Assembly (NCBI RefSeq): GCF_030581075.1
Contig: NZ_JAUQSW010000001.1
Span: 248,001-312,000, forward strand
Length of the DNA stretch: 64,000 nucleotides
DNA from: Hymenobacter cheonanensis
GTDB lineage: Bacteria > Bacteroidota > Bacteroidia > Cytophagales > Hymenobacteraceae
Direction: 5' to 3'
Shown here: one piece after another, positions 16,403-25,786 of the stretch
Numbering within the stretch: position 1 is the first letter of the stretch
How the letters are laid out: the number at the start of each line of letters is the position of its first letter
Program-made: the position numbers and the translations under genes
Notes under the pieces: model-generated
What the model saw: the letters and a program-made list of their open reading frames with translations, nothing else
Databases searched by the model: none
Told to the model about the DNA's origin: nothing

Positions 16403-19048
16403 ATGAAAAAGAACATCAGCATCAACTTGCAGGGCATCATCTTCCACCTCGAAGATGATGGCTATGAAGTGCTTAGCCGCTACCTGCACGAGGTAAAGGC
16501 CCACTTCGCCAGCTACCAGGGCCACGAAGAAATCGTGGCCGACATCGAGGGCCGCATTGCCGAGCTGTTTTCGGCCCGCCTCTCGGTGAATAAGCAGGTT
16601 ATCACCCTGCAAGACGTAGAAGAGATGACGGCCAAGATGGGTCGCGTGAGCGATTTCAACACCTCGCCCGACGAGGACGAGGACGCCTACACCGAGCCGG
16701 CCAGCGCCGGGCCGGGCGCTGGGCAGGCCTTTGCCGGCGGCCCCGCCCCCAGCCCGGCCGACACCGAGCCCCGCCGCCTCTACCGCGACCTGGCCCACCG
16801 CAAGATTGCGGGCGTGGCCGCCGGGCTAGCCCAGTATTTCCGGGTAAACCCGCTGCTGGTGCGCCTCATTTTCCTGGCCCTGGTGCTGCTGCCCAACGTG
16901 TTTGGGGTGTACGACCACATTCCCGGCACCGGCATGTTCCGCCACCGCTTCGACTTTGGCGGCCTGGCCATCATCGCTTACCTCGTGCTGTGGATAGCCT
17001 TGCCCAAGCGCGACGACGCCCCGGCGCCCATCGATACGCTGGACTTTGGCGGCAAGCTCACCGGCCGCAAGCTGTTTCGCGATACCGACAACGGCAAGGT
17101 CGGCGGGGTATCGGCGGGGCTAGCCGCTTACTTCCAAACCGACGTGGTGCTGGTGCGGGTGCTGTTTCTGATTGGCCTGTTCCTGGGCGGCTCTACCTTC
17201 CTTATCTACCTGGTGCTGTGGGCCGTGGTGCCCGAGGCCCGCACCGTGTCGGAGAAAATGCAGATGCGCGGCGACGCCGTCACGCTCTCGGGTATCGATA
17301 ACAACCTGCGCTCCAACGCCTTCGATGGCGAAGGCACTGCTACGCCCAACCGCCCGCTCGGCACCTACCTCGAAAGCGCGGCCCGCAGTGCCAAGCCCGC
17401 CGCCAATTTTTTGGGCAGCGTTATCCGCTGGATAGTGGGTGGCCTGCTGATTTTCTGGGGCAGCACCGGGCTGATTACGCTGCTTATGCTGCTGGGCGCG
17501 GCCCTGAGCATCATTCCGTTCACGGCCGTAGAGCACACCAGCAACGGCTTCATGTTCGACGACAGCTTCGGGGCCACCGTGCGCAACCTGCCGCCCTGGG
17601 GCGCCATTGCCGCCTTCCTGGTGTCGGGCATTCTGGCCTTCGCCCTGATACTGCTGGGCTTGCGCCTGATTATGCGCCGCTGGCTCTTGAGCCGCACCGT
17701 GGGGCTGTCGCTGCTTGGGCTGTGGGTGCTGGGCATAGTGGGCAGCGCGGCGGCCGGCCTGCAGGTAGCCCGCAATTTTCAGGCCAAGGACACCTACACC
17801 ACTACCGTGCGCCTGAGCAACATTGCGGGCCCCGGCATTGTGCTGGATTCGCGCAACATCGAGGACCGTTTTCAGTGGGTAAGAATGAGCCTGGCCCCGG
17901 CCGATAGCGGCGCCACTCCTTTTGTGGAGGAAGAGTTTCAGGCTAGGGGCCGCACTGAAGAGGCGGCCCGCCTCACCGCGCAGCAAACCATCAACTACAA
18001 CATCACGCAGCGCGACTCGACCATCATCTTCGACCAGGGCACGACGCTGAAAAGCAGCGCCCCCTACCGCGACCAGAAACTGACCCTGACCCTGCACCTG
18101 CCCCTGAATAAGGTTTACCGCCTCACGCCCCTCTTCATCGAGCACCTTGATGATGATGACTTTACCAGCGGCCACCGCCCTAGCAGCGACCGGCCATACC
18201 GGGCCCGCTTCACCCGCGAGGGCAAGTTTACCTGCCTCGATTGCCCTGCCTCGGCCGACGACGACGACAACGACGCGGAGGTAAACGTGGACGTAGATGG
18301 CACCCGCACGAAGGTACGCGTGAACACCGACGGCGACGAGCCCCGCGTGAGCATCATCGGCGACGAGGCCCGCTTCAACACCGACCCTAGCCACTACGGC
18401 ACCGGCCGCAAGACCCTGGACGGCGGCCACGATTTCAACGAAGTAGAAGTGCACGGCGCGTTCCGGGTAGTGGTGCGCCAGGGCGACAGCTACAAAGTAG
18501 AGGCCGCCGGCCGCACCGCCGACCTCGCCGATGTGCGCCTCGATGTGCGCGGCGACCGCCTGGTGGTGCGCAACCGCGCCGGCGGGAGCCTGTTCTCGGC
18601 CTTCGACATGAACAAAAACCCCATCTTGGTGCAGATAACGCTGCCCACCCTGCGGCACCTAGAGCTGAGCGGCGCCTGCCAGGCCGACGTAAGCGGCTTT
18701 CAGGGCGAGGACCTGCGCCTGGAAGCGTCCAGCGCCTCCTCCACGCGTCTCAACGTGAACGTGCCGCACCTCGAAGTCACGGCCAGCAGCGCCAGCCGCG
18801 TCGACCTGAGCGGGGCGGCCGAGGAGCTGAGCATCGACGGCTCCAGCGCCAGCCAGGTCGAAGCCCTGGGCCTGCGCGCCACCCGCGTTGACCTCGACCT
18901 GAGCAGCGCCTCGCAGGCCCGCGTGCACGCCACCGAAGAGCTGAAGGCCGACCTGAGCAGCGGCAGCACCGCCCGCTACACCGGCAACCCCGGCAACGTG
19001 CAGAAAGACCTGAGCAGCGGCAGCACGCTGGAGCAGATAAACGACTAA
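16403..19048 (+). CDS. PspC-domain membrane protein with C-terminal GIN (DUF2807) domain
   Basis: ATG at 16403 begins MKKNISINLQGIIFHLED, the family's usual N-terminus. The overlapping upstream extension is a shadow of padR. The 881-residue protein has an N-terminal HEDDGYEVL-like soluble region, then two PspC modules: one starting near residue 123 (RRLYRDLAHRKIAGVAAGLA) and one near 222 (RKLFRDTDNGKVGGVSAGLA). Several membrane helices extend to about residue 455. A large extracytoplasmic part is followed by a GIN/DUF2807 beta-helix from about residue 678, whose turns repeat SSASxxxL and LSSGS motifs. PspC proteins act in envelope-stress signalling. The pairing with PadR suggests a PadR-controlled envelope response. 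No enzyme motif is seen. Confidence 0.85.
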   Translation: MKKNISINLQGIIFHLEDDGYEVLSRYLHEVKAHFASYQGHEEIVADIEGRIAELFSARLSVNKQVITLQDVEEMTAKMGRVSDFNTSPDEDEDAYTEPASAGPGAGQAFAGGPAPSPADTEPRRLYRDLAHRKIAGVAAGLAQYFRVNPLLVRLIFLALVLLPNVFGVYDHIPGTGMFRHRFDFGGLAIIAYLVLWIALPKRDDAPAPIDTLDFGGKLTGRKLFRDTDNGKVGGVSAGLAAYFQTDVVLVRVLFLIGLFLGGSTFLIYLVLWAVVPEARTVSEKMQMRGDAVTLSGIDNNLRSNAFDGEGTATPNRPLGTYLESAARSAKPAANFLGSVIRWIVGGLLIFWGSTGLITLLMLLGAALSIIPFTAVEHTSNGFMFDDSFGATVRNLPPWGAIAAFLVSGILAFALILLGLRLIMRRWLLSRTVGLSLLGLWVLGIVGSAAAGLQVARNFQAKDTYTTTVRLSNIAGPGIVLDSRNIEDRFQWVRMSLAPADSGATPFVEEEFQARGRTEEAARLTAQQTINYNITQRDSTIIFDQGTTLKSSAPYRDQKLTLTLHLPLNKVYRLTPLFIEHLDDDDFTSGHRPSSDRPYRARFTREGKFTCLDCPASADDDDNDAEVNVDVDGTRTKVRVNTDGDEPRVSIIGDEARFNTDPSHYGTGRKTLDGGHDFNEVEVHGAFRVVVRQGDSYKVEAAGRTADLADVRLDVRGDRLVVRNRAGGSLFSAFDMNKNPILVQITLPTLRHLELSGACQADVSGFQGEDLRLEASSASSTRLNVNVPHLEVTASSASRVDLSGAAEELSIDGSSASQVEALGLRATRVDLDLSSASQARVHATEELKADLSSGSTARYTGNPGNVQKDLSSGSTLEQIND

Positions 19049-19071
19049 TACATTAATACTTATTGCCCAAT

Positions 19072-19109
19072 AAAAAGGCCGCGCTAGCATGTTAGCGCGG
19101 CCTTTTTTT
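19072..19109. terminator. Rho-independent terminator after the PspC/GIN gene
   Basis: A 14-bp stem (AAAAGGCCGCGCTA against TAGCGCGGCCTTTT) with a short loop and a seven-T run lies 24 bases after the stop codon. Confidence 0.9.
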
Positions 19110-19122
19110 GCAGTGAGAATAA

Positions 19123-19250
19123 TTTAGGAAATCTTTAAAATCAAACGAGACTGTCATGCTGAGCTTGTCGAAGCATCTCTACCGTATCGTTGAACGGCGC
19201 AGTAGAGATGCTTCGGCAAGCTCAGCATGACGCTTATTAGATTTCCTAAA
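19123..19250. repeat. REP-like interspersed hairpin element
   Basis: This 128-base element is bounded by the short inverted ends TTTAGGAAATC (19123-19133) and GATTTCCTAAA (19240-19250). It contains two 30-base inner arms (19153-19182 and 19202-19231) that pair with a single mismatch. The inner arm begins GTCATGCTGAGCTTGTCG, a word that recurs in Hymenobacter and related genomes as an intergenic repeat (from memory, not searched). It carries no coding capacity. Confidence 0.7.
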
Positions 19251-19270
19251 CAGCTTACTTCATGGCCAAG

Positions 19271-19615
19271 CTAGCCGCCAATCTGCTTGGCCTTATAGCC
19301 TTCCTTCAGAAGGATTTCCAGCACCTTGGCCCGAAAATCTCCCTGCACCACGATTTCGCCCTCCTTGGCACTGCCGCCCACGCCGCACTTGGCCTTGAGC
19401 AGCTTGCCGAGGGTTTGCAAGTCTTCGTCGCGGCCCACGAAGCCCGTGATAAGCGTGACCTGCTTGCCGCCGCGCTGCTTTTTATCGAGCTGCACGCGCA
19501 GCTGCTGCTGCTGGGGCGGCAGCGTAGCGGCCTCGGCCGCCTCATCGGACTGGTACGAAAAATCGGGATTGGTGGAGTACACCACGCCCTGCCGGCGCGC
19601 CTGGTCTTTTGCCAT
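19271..19615 (-). CDS. Translation initiation factor SUI1/YciH family
   Basis: The 114-residue protein is the bacterial homologue of eIF1. It has a variable N-terminal tail ([19 protein letters not shown]), then the SUI1 fold with [32 protein letters not shown] and [17 protein letters not shown]. In E. coli, YciH influences start-codon fidelity under stress. It lies 13 bp downstream of the DUF3050 gene on the same strand, so the two are likely co-transcribed. Confidence 0.92.
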   Translation of the reverse strand: MAKDQARRQGVVYSTNPDFSYQSDEAAEAATLPPQQQQLRVQLDKKQRGGKQVTLITGFVGRDEDLQTLGKLLKAKCGVGGSAKEGEIVVQGDFRAKVLEILLKEGYKAKQIGG

Positions 19616-19628
19616 GATAGTGAAGTGA

Positions 19629-20417
19629 TTAGGCCACTGTTTTTTCCTGGGCTAGCGCAGCCGCAATACCATCCCAGAGGGCTATGCGGGCGGCCATGCC
19701 CTGCTGGGCAATGTCGCCGGCCTGCTGCCAGCGGGCTGGGTCGGTGCCGCAGAGGTCGCGCACCATCTGGTGGGCTAGCGGGGCGTGGTGGTCCTCATCA
19801 AGCTCGATATGGCGGTTGAGGTAGTAGGTAAACGTATCGAGCTGGCCCGGGAAGCGCTGCCCCAGGTCGGCAATAAGGCTGCGGAACATGTCCGGAATCA
19901 CATCCTCGCGCCCGAAGGTGAAGGCGGCGGCAATGGCGTGCGGCTGCCCGCCGGCAATCACGCCAAAGGTGTGCTTCACAAACTCCTGCACGCTGGCCGG
20001 GGCCTGGGCGGCGGCCAGCGCGGCGGGCACGCTGGCGCCCTCGGCCAGGGCGGCGAGCAGGCGCTCGGCGGGGGCGGTGTCGGCGCCGGCCTCGCGCATG
20101 GCCCGCAGGTACAGCTCGAAGTGGCTGGTGGGCTGGCCTTCGGGGTCGAGGTCGGTTTCCTCTTCCAGCACAATATCATTGATGAGGCGGCGCGTGGCGG
20201 GGTTGCCCTTGGGCACCCAGGGCAACTCCACGCACGTTAGCTCGCGCTGCAGGGCTTTTAGCAGGGACATAAAATCCCAGACCGCGTACACGTGGTGCTC
20301 CATGAATACGCGCAGGTCGGCCAGCGTTTCGAGGCGGCGATACACGGCGTGGTCGACCATGCGCTGGCGCGCCGGCTGCAACTGCGCCTGCAGCTGCTGA
20401 ACAAAATCTTGAGACAT
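19629..20417 (-). CDS. DUF3050 family protein (heme-oxygenase-like fold)
   Basis: The 262-residue protein is almost entirely helical. It shows the family's histidine-rich positions: [22 protein letters not shown] near the N-terminus, EEETD in the middle, and the late [20 protein letters not shown] stretch. DUF3050 proteins are predicted to share the heme-oxygenase/TENA fold and may bind a di-iron centre through these His and Glu residues. The reaction is unknown. It is followed closely by the SUI1 gene. A 127-bp gap to the lipid-kinase gene contains nothing recognisable. Confidence 0.8.
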   Translation of the reverse strand: MSQDFVQQLQAQLQPARQRMVDHAVYRRLETLADLRVFMEHHVYAVWDFMSLLKALQRELTCVELPWVPKGNPATRRLINDIVLEEETDLDPEGQPTSHFELYLRAMREAGADTAPAERLLAALAEGASVPAALAAAQAPASVQEFVKHTFGVIAGGQPHAIAAAFTFGREDVIPDMFRSLIADLGQRFPGQLDTFTYYLNRHIELDEDHHAPLAHQMVRDLCGTDPARWQQAGDIAQQGMAARIALWDGIAAALAQEKTVA

Positions 20418-20544
20418 CTTCGGAAGTAATAAGAAAGTAACTAGCCCGCTACGCTAACAATCTTGGGCTGCTTTGGCTTCGCAGCGAGCGGCGTTTTTAA
20501 TCCTCTAGTCGGGTTTACGTAGCCTGGCGCGCCGCCGGATTGAC

Positions 20545-21420
20545 CTACACGGCCACTTCCAGGGCTAGCGGCCGCAGCCCCAGCTCAAACTCGGTGGCGT
20601 GGCCCAGGTAGTCGCCATCGGCGTGGTAGCCCAGCGGCGCGGCGGCCCGCACTATGGCGTGCTGGGTGTGGCGGTAGGTAGCCCCGCCCGTGCGCGGCAG
20701 CGTGCCCAGGGCCATGCCCAGCACTACCTGCACGGCCCGCCAGGGCGGCAGCGCATCGATAAGGCACATATCGAGCAGGCCATCCTGCAGGTTAGCCTGC
20801 GGGGCGATGTAGGCGTTGTTGCCATACTGCGAGGCGTTGGCAAAGGCTAGCACGTAGCAGTCGGTGGCCAGGGTCTGGCCGTTGGTTTCGACCTGCACCG
20901 GCACCGGCTTGAAGTTGCCATACTCGTGCAGCGTCACCCGCAAATACGTGCTCACCCCCCGGGTACCGGCCTGCGCAAAATGCTGGCTCACGTGCGCATC
21001 GAACCCTAGCCCGGCCGTGCAAAAAAATGGCCGGCCATTAATCGTGCCCACATCCATGCGGCTGAACGTGGGCTGGCGCAGCCGCCGCAGCGCGGCCGGC
21101 AGGGCTAGCGGCACCCGCAGGTGCCGGGCCAACCCATTGCCCGAGCCGCGCGGCACAATGCCCAGCGCCGCCCCGGTTTGGCCCAGCAGCCCCTGCCCCA
21201 CTTCGTTCACGGTGCCATCGCCGCCCACGGCCACCACCACCCGGCAGCCCGCCTGCGCCGCTTCGCGGGCCAGCTCGGTGGCATGGCCCGGCCCCTCGGT
21301 GGGCCGCAGCAGGTAGTCGCTGCCCGCTAGCCCGCCAAAGTGCCGCTGCAGCAGCGCCGGAAAATCGGCCCGCCGCCCGGTACCCGCCATCGGGTTGAAA
21401 ATAAAGCAAGTACGCGGCAT
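20545..21420 (-). CDS. Diacylglycerol/lipid kinase family protein (YegS/DgkB-like)
   Basis: ATG at 21420 is chosen because MPRTCFIFNPMAGTGRR is the family N-terminus (normally N-P-x-A/S-G). The longer frame to 21456 adds unrelated residues. The 291-residue protein shows the NAD/DAG-kinase fold marks VVVAVGGDGTVNEVGQGLLG (the GGDGT nucleotide motif), LGIVPRGSGNGLARHL, and a C-terminal YHADGDYLGH segment near the lipid-binding domain. Such enzymes phosphorylate diacylglycerol, sphingoid or undecaprenol-type lipids. The exact substrate cannot be read from sequence. Confidence 0.88.
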   Translation of the reverse strand: MPRTCFIFNPMAGTGRRADFPALLQRHFGGLAGSDYLLRPTEGPGHATELAREAAQAGCRVVVAVGGDGTVNEVGQGLLGQTGAALGIVPRGSGNGLARHLRVPLALPAALRRLRQPTFSRMDVGTINGRPFFCTAGLGFDAHVSQHFAQAGTRGVSTYLRVTLHEYGNFKPVPVQVETNGQTLATDCYVLAFANASQYGNNAYIAPQANLQDGLLDMCLIDALPPWRAVQVVLGMALGTLPRTGGATYRHTQHAIVRAAAPLGYHADGDYLGHATEFELGLRPLALEVAV

Positions 21421-21461
21421 AGCTAAGGTGCCGCCCAACGGCGGCTCTTTCCACAAAAAAC

Positions 21462-21492
21462 AAAAAGGCCTGCCTAGCAGGCAGGCCTTTTC
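21462..21492. terminator. Rho-independent terminator
   Basis: The stem AAAAGGCCTGCCT against AGGCAGGCCTTTT has a minimal loop. It lies between gapA and the lipid kinase gene, both on the minus strand, and probably ends the gapA transcript. Confidence 0.85.
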
Positions 21493-21498
21493 TAACTA

Positions 21499-21565
21499 TT
21501 AGTGGTTGATTAGCAAGGAATAATAGCCACTACTCGGTCCTTACTCCTTGCTAATCAACCACTAA
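21499..21565. repeat. Perfect 21-nt inverted repeat downstream of gapA
   Basis: TTAGTGGTTGATTAGCAAGG plus one base (21499-21519) is exactly complementary to 21545-21565. A further partial copy of the CCACTAA end follows at 21567-21573. The AT-rich arms and 25-base loop make it unlike the neighbouring GC-rich terminator. It may be a REP-type element. Confidence 0.6.
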
Positions 21566-21575
21566 CCACTAATAA

Positions 21576-22583
<1,008 letters not shown>

Positions 22584-22787
22584 GATGTTGGAAAAAATGG
22601 AAGTAGGACGGGCCACCGCAGTGGCTCCGCTAATAATATTGGGCGAAGGTACGCTTTTCGACGGTTTTGCCTACTCGCACCCAGCTTGCATCCCGAAAGC
22701 TTTAACAAAATGGTAAGACCAGCAGTTTTTTTTCAGCTGAAAATCAGCGTAGTTTTAGTTTCCAGCCACTTTTTTTAGGCCCAATAT

Positions 22788-22817
22788 TTGGTTCAAACCA
22801 AAATTTCCGTACCTTTG
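22788..22817 (+). promoter_or_regulatory. Promoter of tRNA-Glu
   Basis: TTTG at 22788-22791 and TACCTTTG at 22810-22817 match the Bacteroidota -33 (TTG) and -7 (TAnnTTTG) elements with an 18-base spacer. The tRNA begins 27 bases after the -7 box. A small inverted repeat TTGGTT-CA-AACCAA overlaps the -33 element. Confidence 0.7.
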
Positions 22818-22843
22818 CATCATCAAAACGAACAACACACCAC

Positions 22844-22915
22844 GGTCCGTTCGTCTAGGGGTTAGGACAGTAGATTTTCATTCTACCAACAGGGGTTCGA
22901 TTCCCCTACGGACTA
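22844..22915 (+). tRNA. tRNA-Glu (anticodon TTC)
   Basis: A full cloverleaf can be drawn. The acceptor stem is GGTCCGT with ACGGACT (one G-U pair at the end), the D arm is GTCT...GGAC, and the anticodon stem GTAGA/TCTAC has loop TTTTCAT giving anticodon TTC. The T arm is AGGGG-TTCGATT-CCCCT. CCA is not encoded. Its 3' end is the likely attachment site of the island that follows. Confidence 0.95.
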
Positions 22916-22916
22916 C
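22904..22916 (+). other. Candidate attL: tRNA-Glu 3' end core
   Basis: CCCTACGGACTAC at the 3' end of the tRNA recurs with one mismatch at 49,452-49,464, beyond the eCIS island. A tyrosine-integrase remnant abuts the tRNA. Together these suggest a tRNA attachment site, although the repeat is short. Confidence 0.45.
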
Positions 22917-22920
22917 TTAG

Positions 22921-23460
22921 CTATGGCCTTCCTGATATCAGGAAGGCCATTTTGCTTTCTCGGGGGACCCTCGGGTCGGATTCAATTTCCGAGTGAATGG
23001 TTTTGATGTATCTCGAAGATAGTGAGCAGATTAATGCTGGTGCTTCGGGCTCGGCGGGCTTCGTCAATGCGGCGCAGGTAGCCACCACCTCAACCACCGG
23101 CTGGGCTATCTCCATAACGGGCGCTGGCTCGGCCGCTACAACGGGAAGTGTCTCCAACGCCACGGGCGCGGACCTGGCTGCCAGCGCGGGGTCGAGCACC
23201 TGGCGTAGCTGCTCGGGCGTGGGCACGAGGCCGGCGGCTAGGGCGTCGGGCAGGTAGGCCTCAAGCTGAGCGCGCTGGGCAGCTAGGGTGACATTGAGTT
23301 GCCCGGCCCGGGCCTGCACCAGCCGGGCAGCCTGAATCTACTTGCGGGGCTCAATCCAAATCCGGTGTATACTGTATACCTTGCCCTTAGTCCCGCCCAC
23401 GGATACGCGGGCGATGACAGGCGTAGGGGGCTCCTTGAGAAAAAACGCAATACTGGCCAC
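22921..23460 (-). pseudogene. Tyrosine recombinase (integrase) N-terminal remnant
   Basis: Read from GTG at 23460, the frame gives MASIAFFLKEPPTPVIARVS, then GGTKGKVYSIHRIWIEPRK, a TAG stop at 23338-23340, and continues in frame as IQAARLVQARAGQLNVTLAA and PTPEQLRQVL. This matches the arm-binding N-terminus of Bacteroidota integrases, which typically reads SxxFYLKEP...VYTG..I.P..W...QRA. The stop falls where the family usually has Trp, so TGG to TAG is the likely lesion. The SAM-like and catalytic domains (R-H-R-Y) are absent. After about residue 100 the reading becomes Pro/Ala-rich and then runs into the tRNA terminator, so the true 3' limit is uncertain. It points toward tRNA-Glu, as integrases commonly do. 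Confidence 0.65.
22923..22954 (+). terminator. Terminator of tRNA-Glu
   Basis: A perfect 28-base palindrome (22923-22950, centre GATATC, arms ATGGCCTTCCTGAT) is followed by TTTT. It starts eight bases after the tRNA 3' end. Confidence 0.85.
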
Positions 23461-24141
23461 AGAGCCGGAAATCAAGTAGTCGAAAATAAGAAAGTTACCG
23501 AAACCTTCGAACAAATTATCTCATCTCCAAGAGATTGTTTTTCAGGCGCTTGGAATTACAAACGCTCACTCGGCACCTCTTCCCGTGGGCCGCAGCGCCC
23601 CGAGCAGCCGAGCAAGCCTAGCGCGGCGCCAACCCACTTAGGTTCCAGGTAAACTTAGTCGTTTCGTGGCCTTTAGCTCCAGTGGCCGCCCGCCCTGATG
23701 TGCTCATCTTCCTCCGGATTGAACGTGCTTTATTCTGCGGCTACTAGCGCGGCAGCCCTTCTGCCTCTGACTAGCTTTCTCCCATCACTTCGAAACCTAT
23801 CTTCAACCCTTGCCAAGTTCTGAGCGCCTTAGCTTGACCATCTTTTAGCGAGAGTTCAACCGAAATTAATTAATTTCTCCCCTCCTACAGCGCGGAACGG
23901 CGGCCTGCCAACCTCGGCTGCTACGCTCCCAATCACTTGGCAGCCCGCTCCTAAACCCCCTCCACGTCTAGCCGGCTTAGCTCGGCCAACTCCCCTTGGC
24001 TCTGTCTGTATTTTTGGGAGGAGCACCCGTAGCGGTCGATACGCGCTACTTTCGTTGAGACGAGAATGCTGCTATGCGGAATAGTCTAGTTAGCCAAAGA
24101 TAGTAGCCTGGGCTCTCACCTCTTTGTATTTAGCGTAAACC
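23461..24141. other. Non-coding region ahead of the eCIS operon
   Basis: About 680 bases hold no convincing gene on either strand. There is a perfect 16-base palindrome, GAAATTAATTAATTTC, at 23862-23877. The eCIS promoter should lie near the right end. The only box resembling TAnnTTTG is the imperfect TACTTTCG near 24,050, with no TTG at a proper distance, so the promoter is not assigned. The sequence composition looks decayed. Confidence 0.4.
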
Positions 24142-24732
24142 ATGCTTCTTCAAGCACTTTCGTTTCTTACCAACGAACTAAATACTTACCTAAAATCAGA
24201 GTACCAGCTGCTGCAAGCGAAGGCGACGCTTGCCGCCCACGTCAGTGCGGGCGGCTCGGCAGCTGAAGACATCCAAAACCAGATGAGTGTCACGCTCATT
24301 AACCTGGAACCCGAAAGTACCGTGCGCAACCTGCTACCCGACCGGAGCGGGAGCGGCGTGCATTCGCAACTAAACCCCGCTCTCAAGCTGAACTTGCGGG
24401 TGCTTTTTGCGGCCAACTTCAACGACTATACGGAGGCTTTGAAGTTTTTGGGTAGCACGCTGACGTTTTTTCAGGGTCATTCGGTCTTTACTCCTCAGGC
24501 CTATCCGCTGCTGGACAGCGCCTTTAGCCGGCTAACTGTGGAGCTGGAAACAACCAGCTACCAGGATTGGAGCTACCTCTGGGGAATGCTGGGGACTAAG
24601 CACCTGCCCGGGGTTATTTACAAAATCAAGATGATAACCATTCAGGACGGCGTGGTACTGAGTACCAGCCCAGCCATCACGACGGTGGACGTGACGGGTA
24701 TCGTGCGTCCGGCACCGGCAACTGCGCTGTGA
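24142..24732 (+). CDS. eCIS cap / tail-terminator protein, DUF4255 (Afp16/Pvc16-like)
   Basis: The 196-residue protein opens with MLLQALSFLTNELNTYLKSEY and has the DUF4255 pattern: a helical N-terminus, then VTLINLEPESTVRNL, the LNLRVLFAANFNDYTEALKFL strand-helix, FFQGHSVFT, and LTVELETTSYQDWSYLWGMLG. In the antifeeding prophage and PVC this family (Afp16/Pvc16) caps the tube-sheath trunk and fixes its length. It is the first gene of the eCIS operon. The stop overlaps the GTG of the next gene (GTGA), implying translational coupling. Confidence 0.9.
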   Translation: MLLQALSFLTNELNTYLKSEYQLLQAKATLAAHVSAGGSAAEDIQNQMSVTLINLEPESTVRNLLPDRSGSGVHSQLNPALKLNLRVLFAANFNDYTEALKFLGSTLTFFQGHSVFTPQAYPLLDSAFSRLTVELETTSYQDWSYLWGMLGTKHLPGVIYKIKMITIQDGVVLSTSPAITTVDVTGIVRPAPATAL

Positions 24733-25727
24733 AAATAACTTACGGCGTGCTGTTCGAGGTGGTGTTGCACCACGACTACTTTGCCGATGGCTGCCTGCGG
24801 GAACTGGCCCTCGAGCCCACCCCCGCCACGGTGGAGCGCCTGCGGCGGGTGGGCTGGCTGCTCAAGCCCCTGCCCAACGGCTTTGTTGTGCTCGGAGCCG
24901 GGGCGGGGCGGCCTTCTGCGGCCGCGCAGAGCGCGGTTTTTCCATTGTTATTCAGCCTCATTCCCACTAACCAGGTTTTCTTCAATTACACCAATTTAGC
25001 CCCCCAGCCGGGCCTCACTCCCATTTACCGGCTAGGGCCTTCTCCGCGCAAGCCGGGGGCCGGGCAGGTAGTAGCGAGTGCGGGGCTGGCGTTGCGGCCG
25101 TTAGTTTTTGCGCATCCGGTGGCAGCGGCGCCTACCGCCCGAACTGCCCGGCTGCTGCGCCTGGTGCCCAGCCGTTTGCTGGCCAGCCCCCCGGTGGTGG
25201 CGGCACGGGCGCCCAGTGTGCCGCTTGACTTGAGCCGCTGGGGCAGCGGCGCTTACCAAGTGCAGGTGGGCCCCGATAGGCTTGCGTTTTATGCCGATGA
25301 CTACTTGTATGCTACCCAGCCCTGGGCGCTGCTGGAAGTCGGCGCGGCGGTACTGCGGGCAAAGCCTAACACCACCTATACCCTGAACTTCGCGGCGCGG
25401 GCTACCTACTGGCAGTACCAGCTGCGGGCTCGTAACCCGCCGGTGCCGGCCGGCCTGCAAATCAAAACGGGCACGGCCGTCACCTTTGCTCAGGTGCCGG
25501 TGGCAGTCGGCGAGGCGCCGGTGTGGCGGGCTAGCCAGGCAATACCTCTAGCTGAGCGCTATCCCATGTTGCCTTATCAGCTACTCGCCTTACATTCAGG
25601 CCGGAGTGCCCCTGGTACGGGGCAAGTAGTGCTACCAGCGCTGCCACAAGCCATCCCAAACACTCTTCGGACCGAGCAGACGGCGCAAGGGGAAATATTT
25701 ATTTCGGGCATTGTAGCCTATTTATAA
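24729..25727 (+). CDS. eCIS-associated protein of unknown function
   Basis: The 332-residue product is not recognised as a named family. It begins MKITYGVLFEVVLHHDYFADG and ends EIFISGIVAYL. Most of it reads as beta-strands with an Ala/Pro-rich region at about residues 105-160. There is no signal peptide or membrane helix. The GTG start overlaps the DUF4255 stop by four bases, so the two are almost certainly made together. AlgoCIS of Algoriphagus has accessory cap-adaptor and plug proteins near its cap protein. A similar cap-associated role is possible here, but that is inference from position only. Confidence 0.7.
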   Translation: MKITYGVLFEVVLHHDYFADGCLRELALEPTPATVERLRRVGWLLKPLPNGFVVLGAGAGRPSAAAQSAVFPLLFSLIPTNQVFFNYTNLAPQPGLTPIYRLGPSPRKPGAGQVVASAGLALRPLVFAHPVAAAPTARTARLLRLVPSRLLASPPVVAARAPSVPLDLSRWGSGAYQVQVGPDRLAFYADDYLYATQPWALLEVGAAVLRAKPNTTYTLNFAARATYWQYQLRARNPPVPAGLQIKTGTAVTFAQVPVAVGEAPVWRASQAIPLAERYPMLPYQLLALHSGRSAPGTGQVVLPALPQAIPNTLRTEQTAQGEIFISGIVAYL

Positions 25728-25786
25728 TTCTAGCCTTACTTTCAAGATTTTTTTGATTTAAAAACTTCTCCCTCCTTTCTCCTTTT

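Noticed and set aside
17120..18658. 512-residue minus-strand frame opposite the PspC/GIN gene
   Set aside because: It has low-complexity, His/Gln/Ala-rich composition and is antisense to a gene with clear domains.
23299..23652. Plus-strand 117-residue frame beside the tRNA island
   Set aside because: It is antisense to the integrase remnant and its sequence is Pro/Arg-rich with no family resemblance. It reads as a shadow in non-coding DNA.
22788..24141. CRISPR array near the tRNA
   Set aside because: No regularly spaced direct repeats were found here. None was noticed in the rest of the window either, apart from the short degenerate 7.4-7.6 kb array, which has 20-21 base units without spacers.
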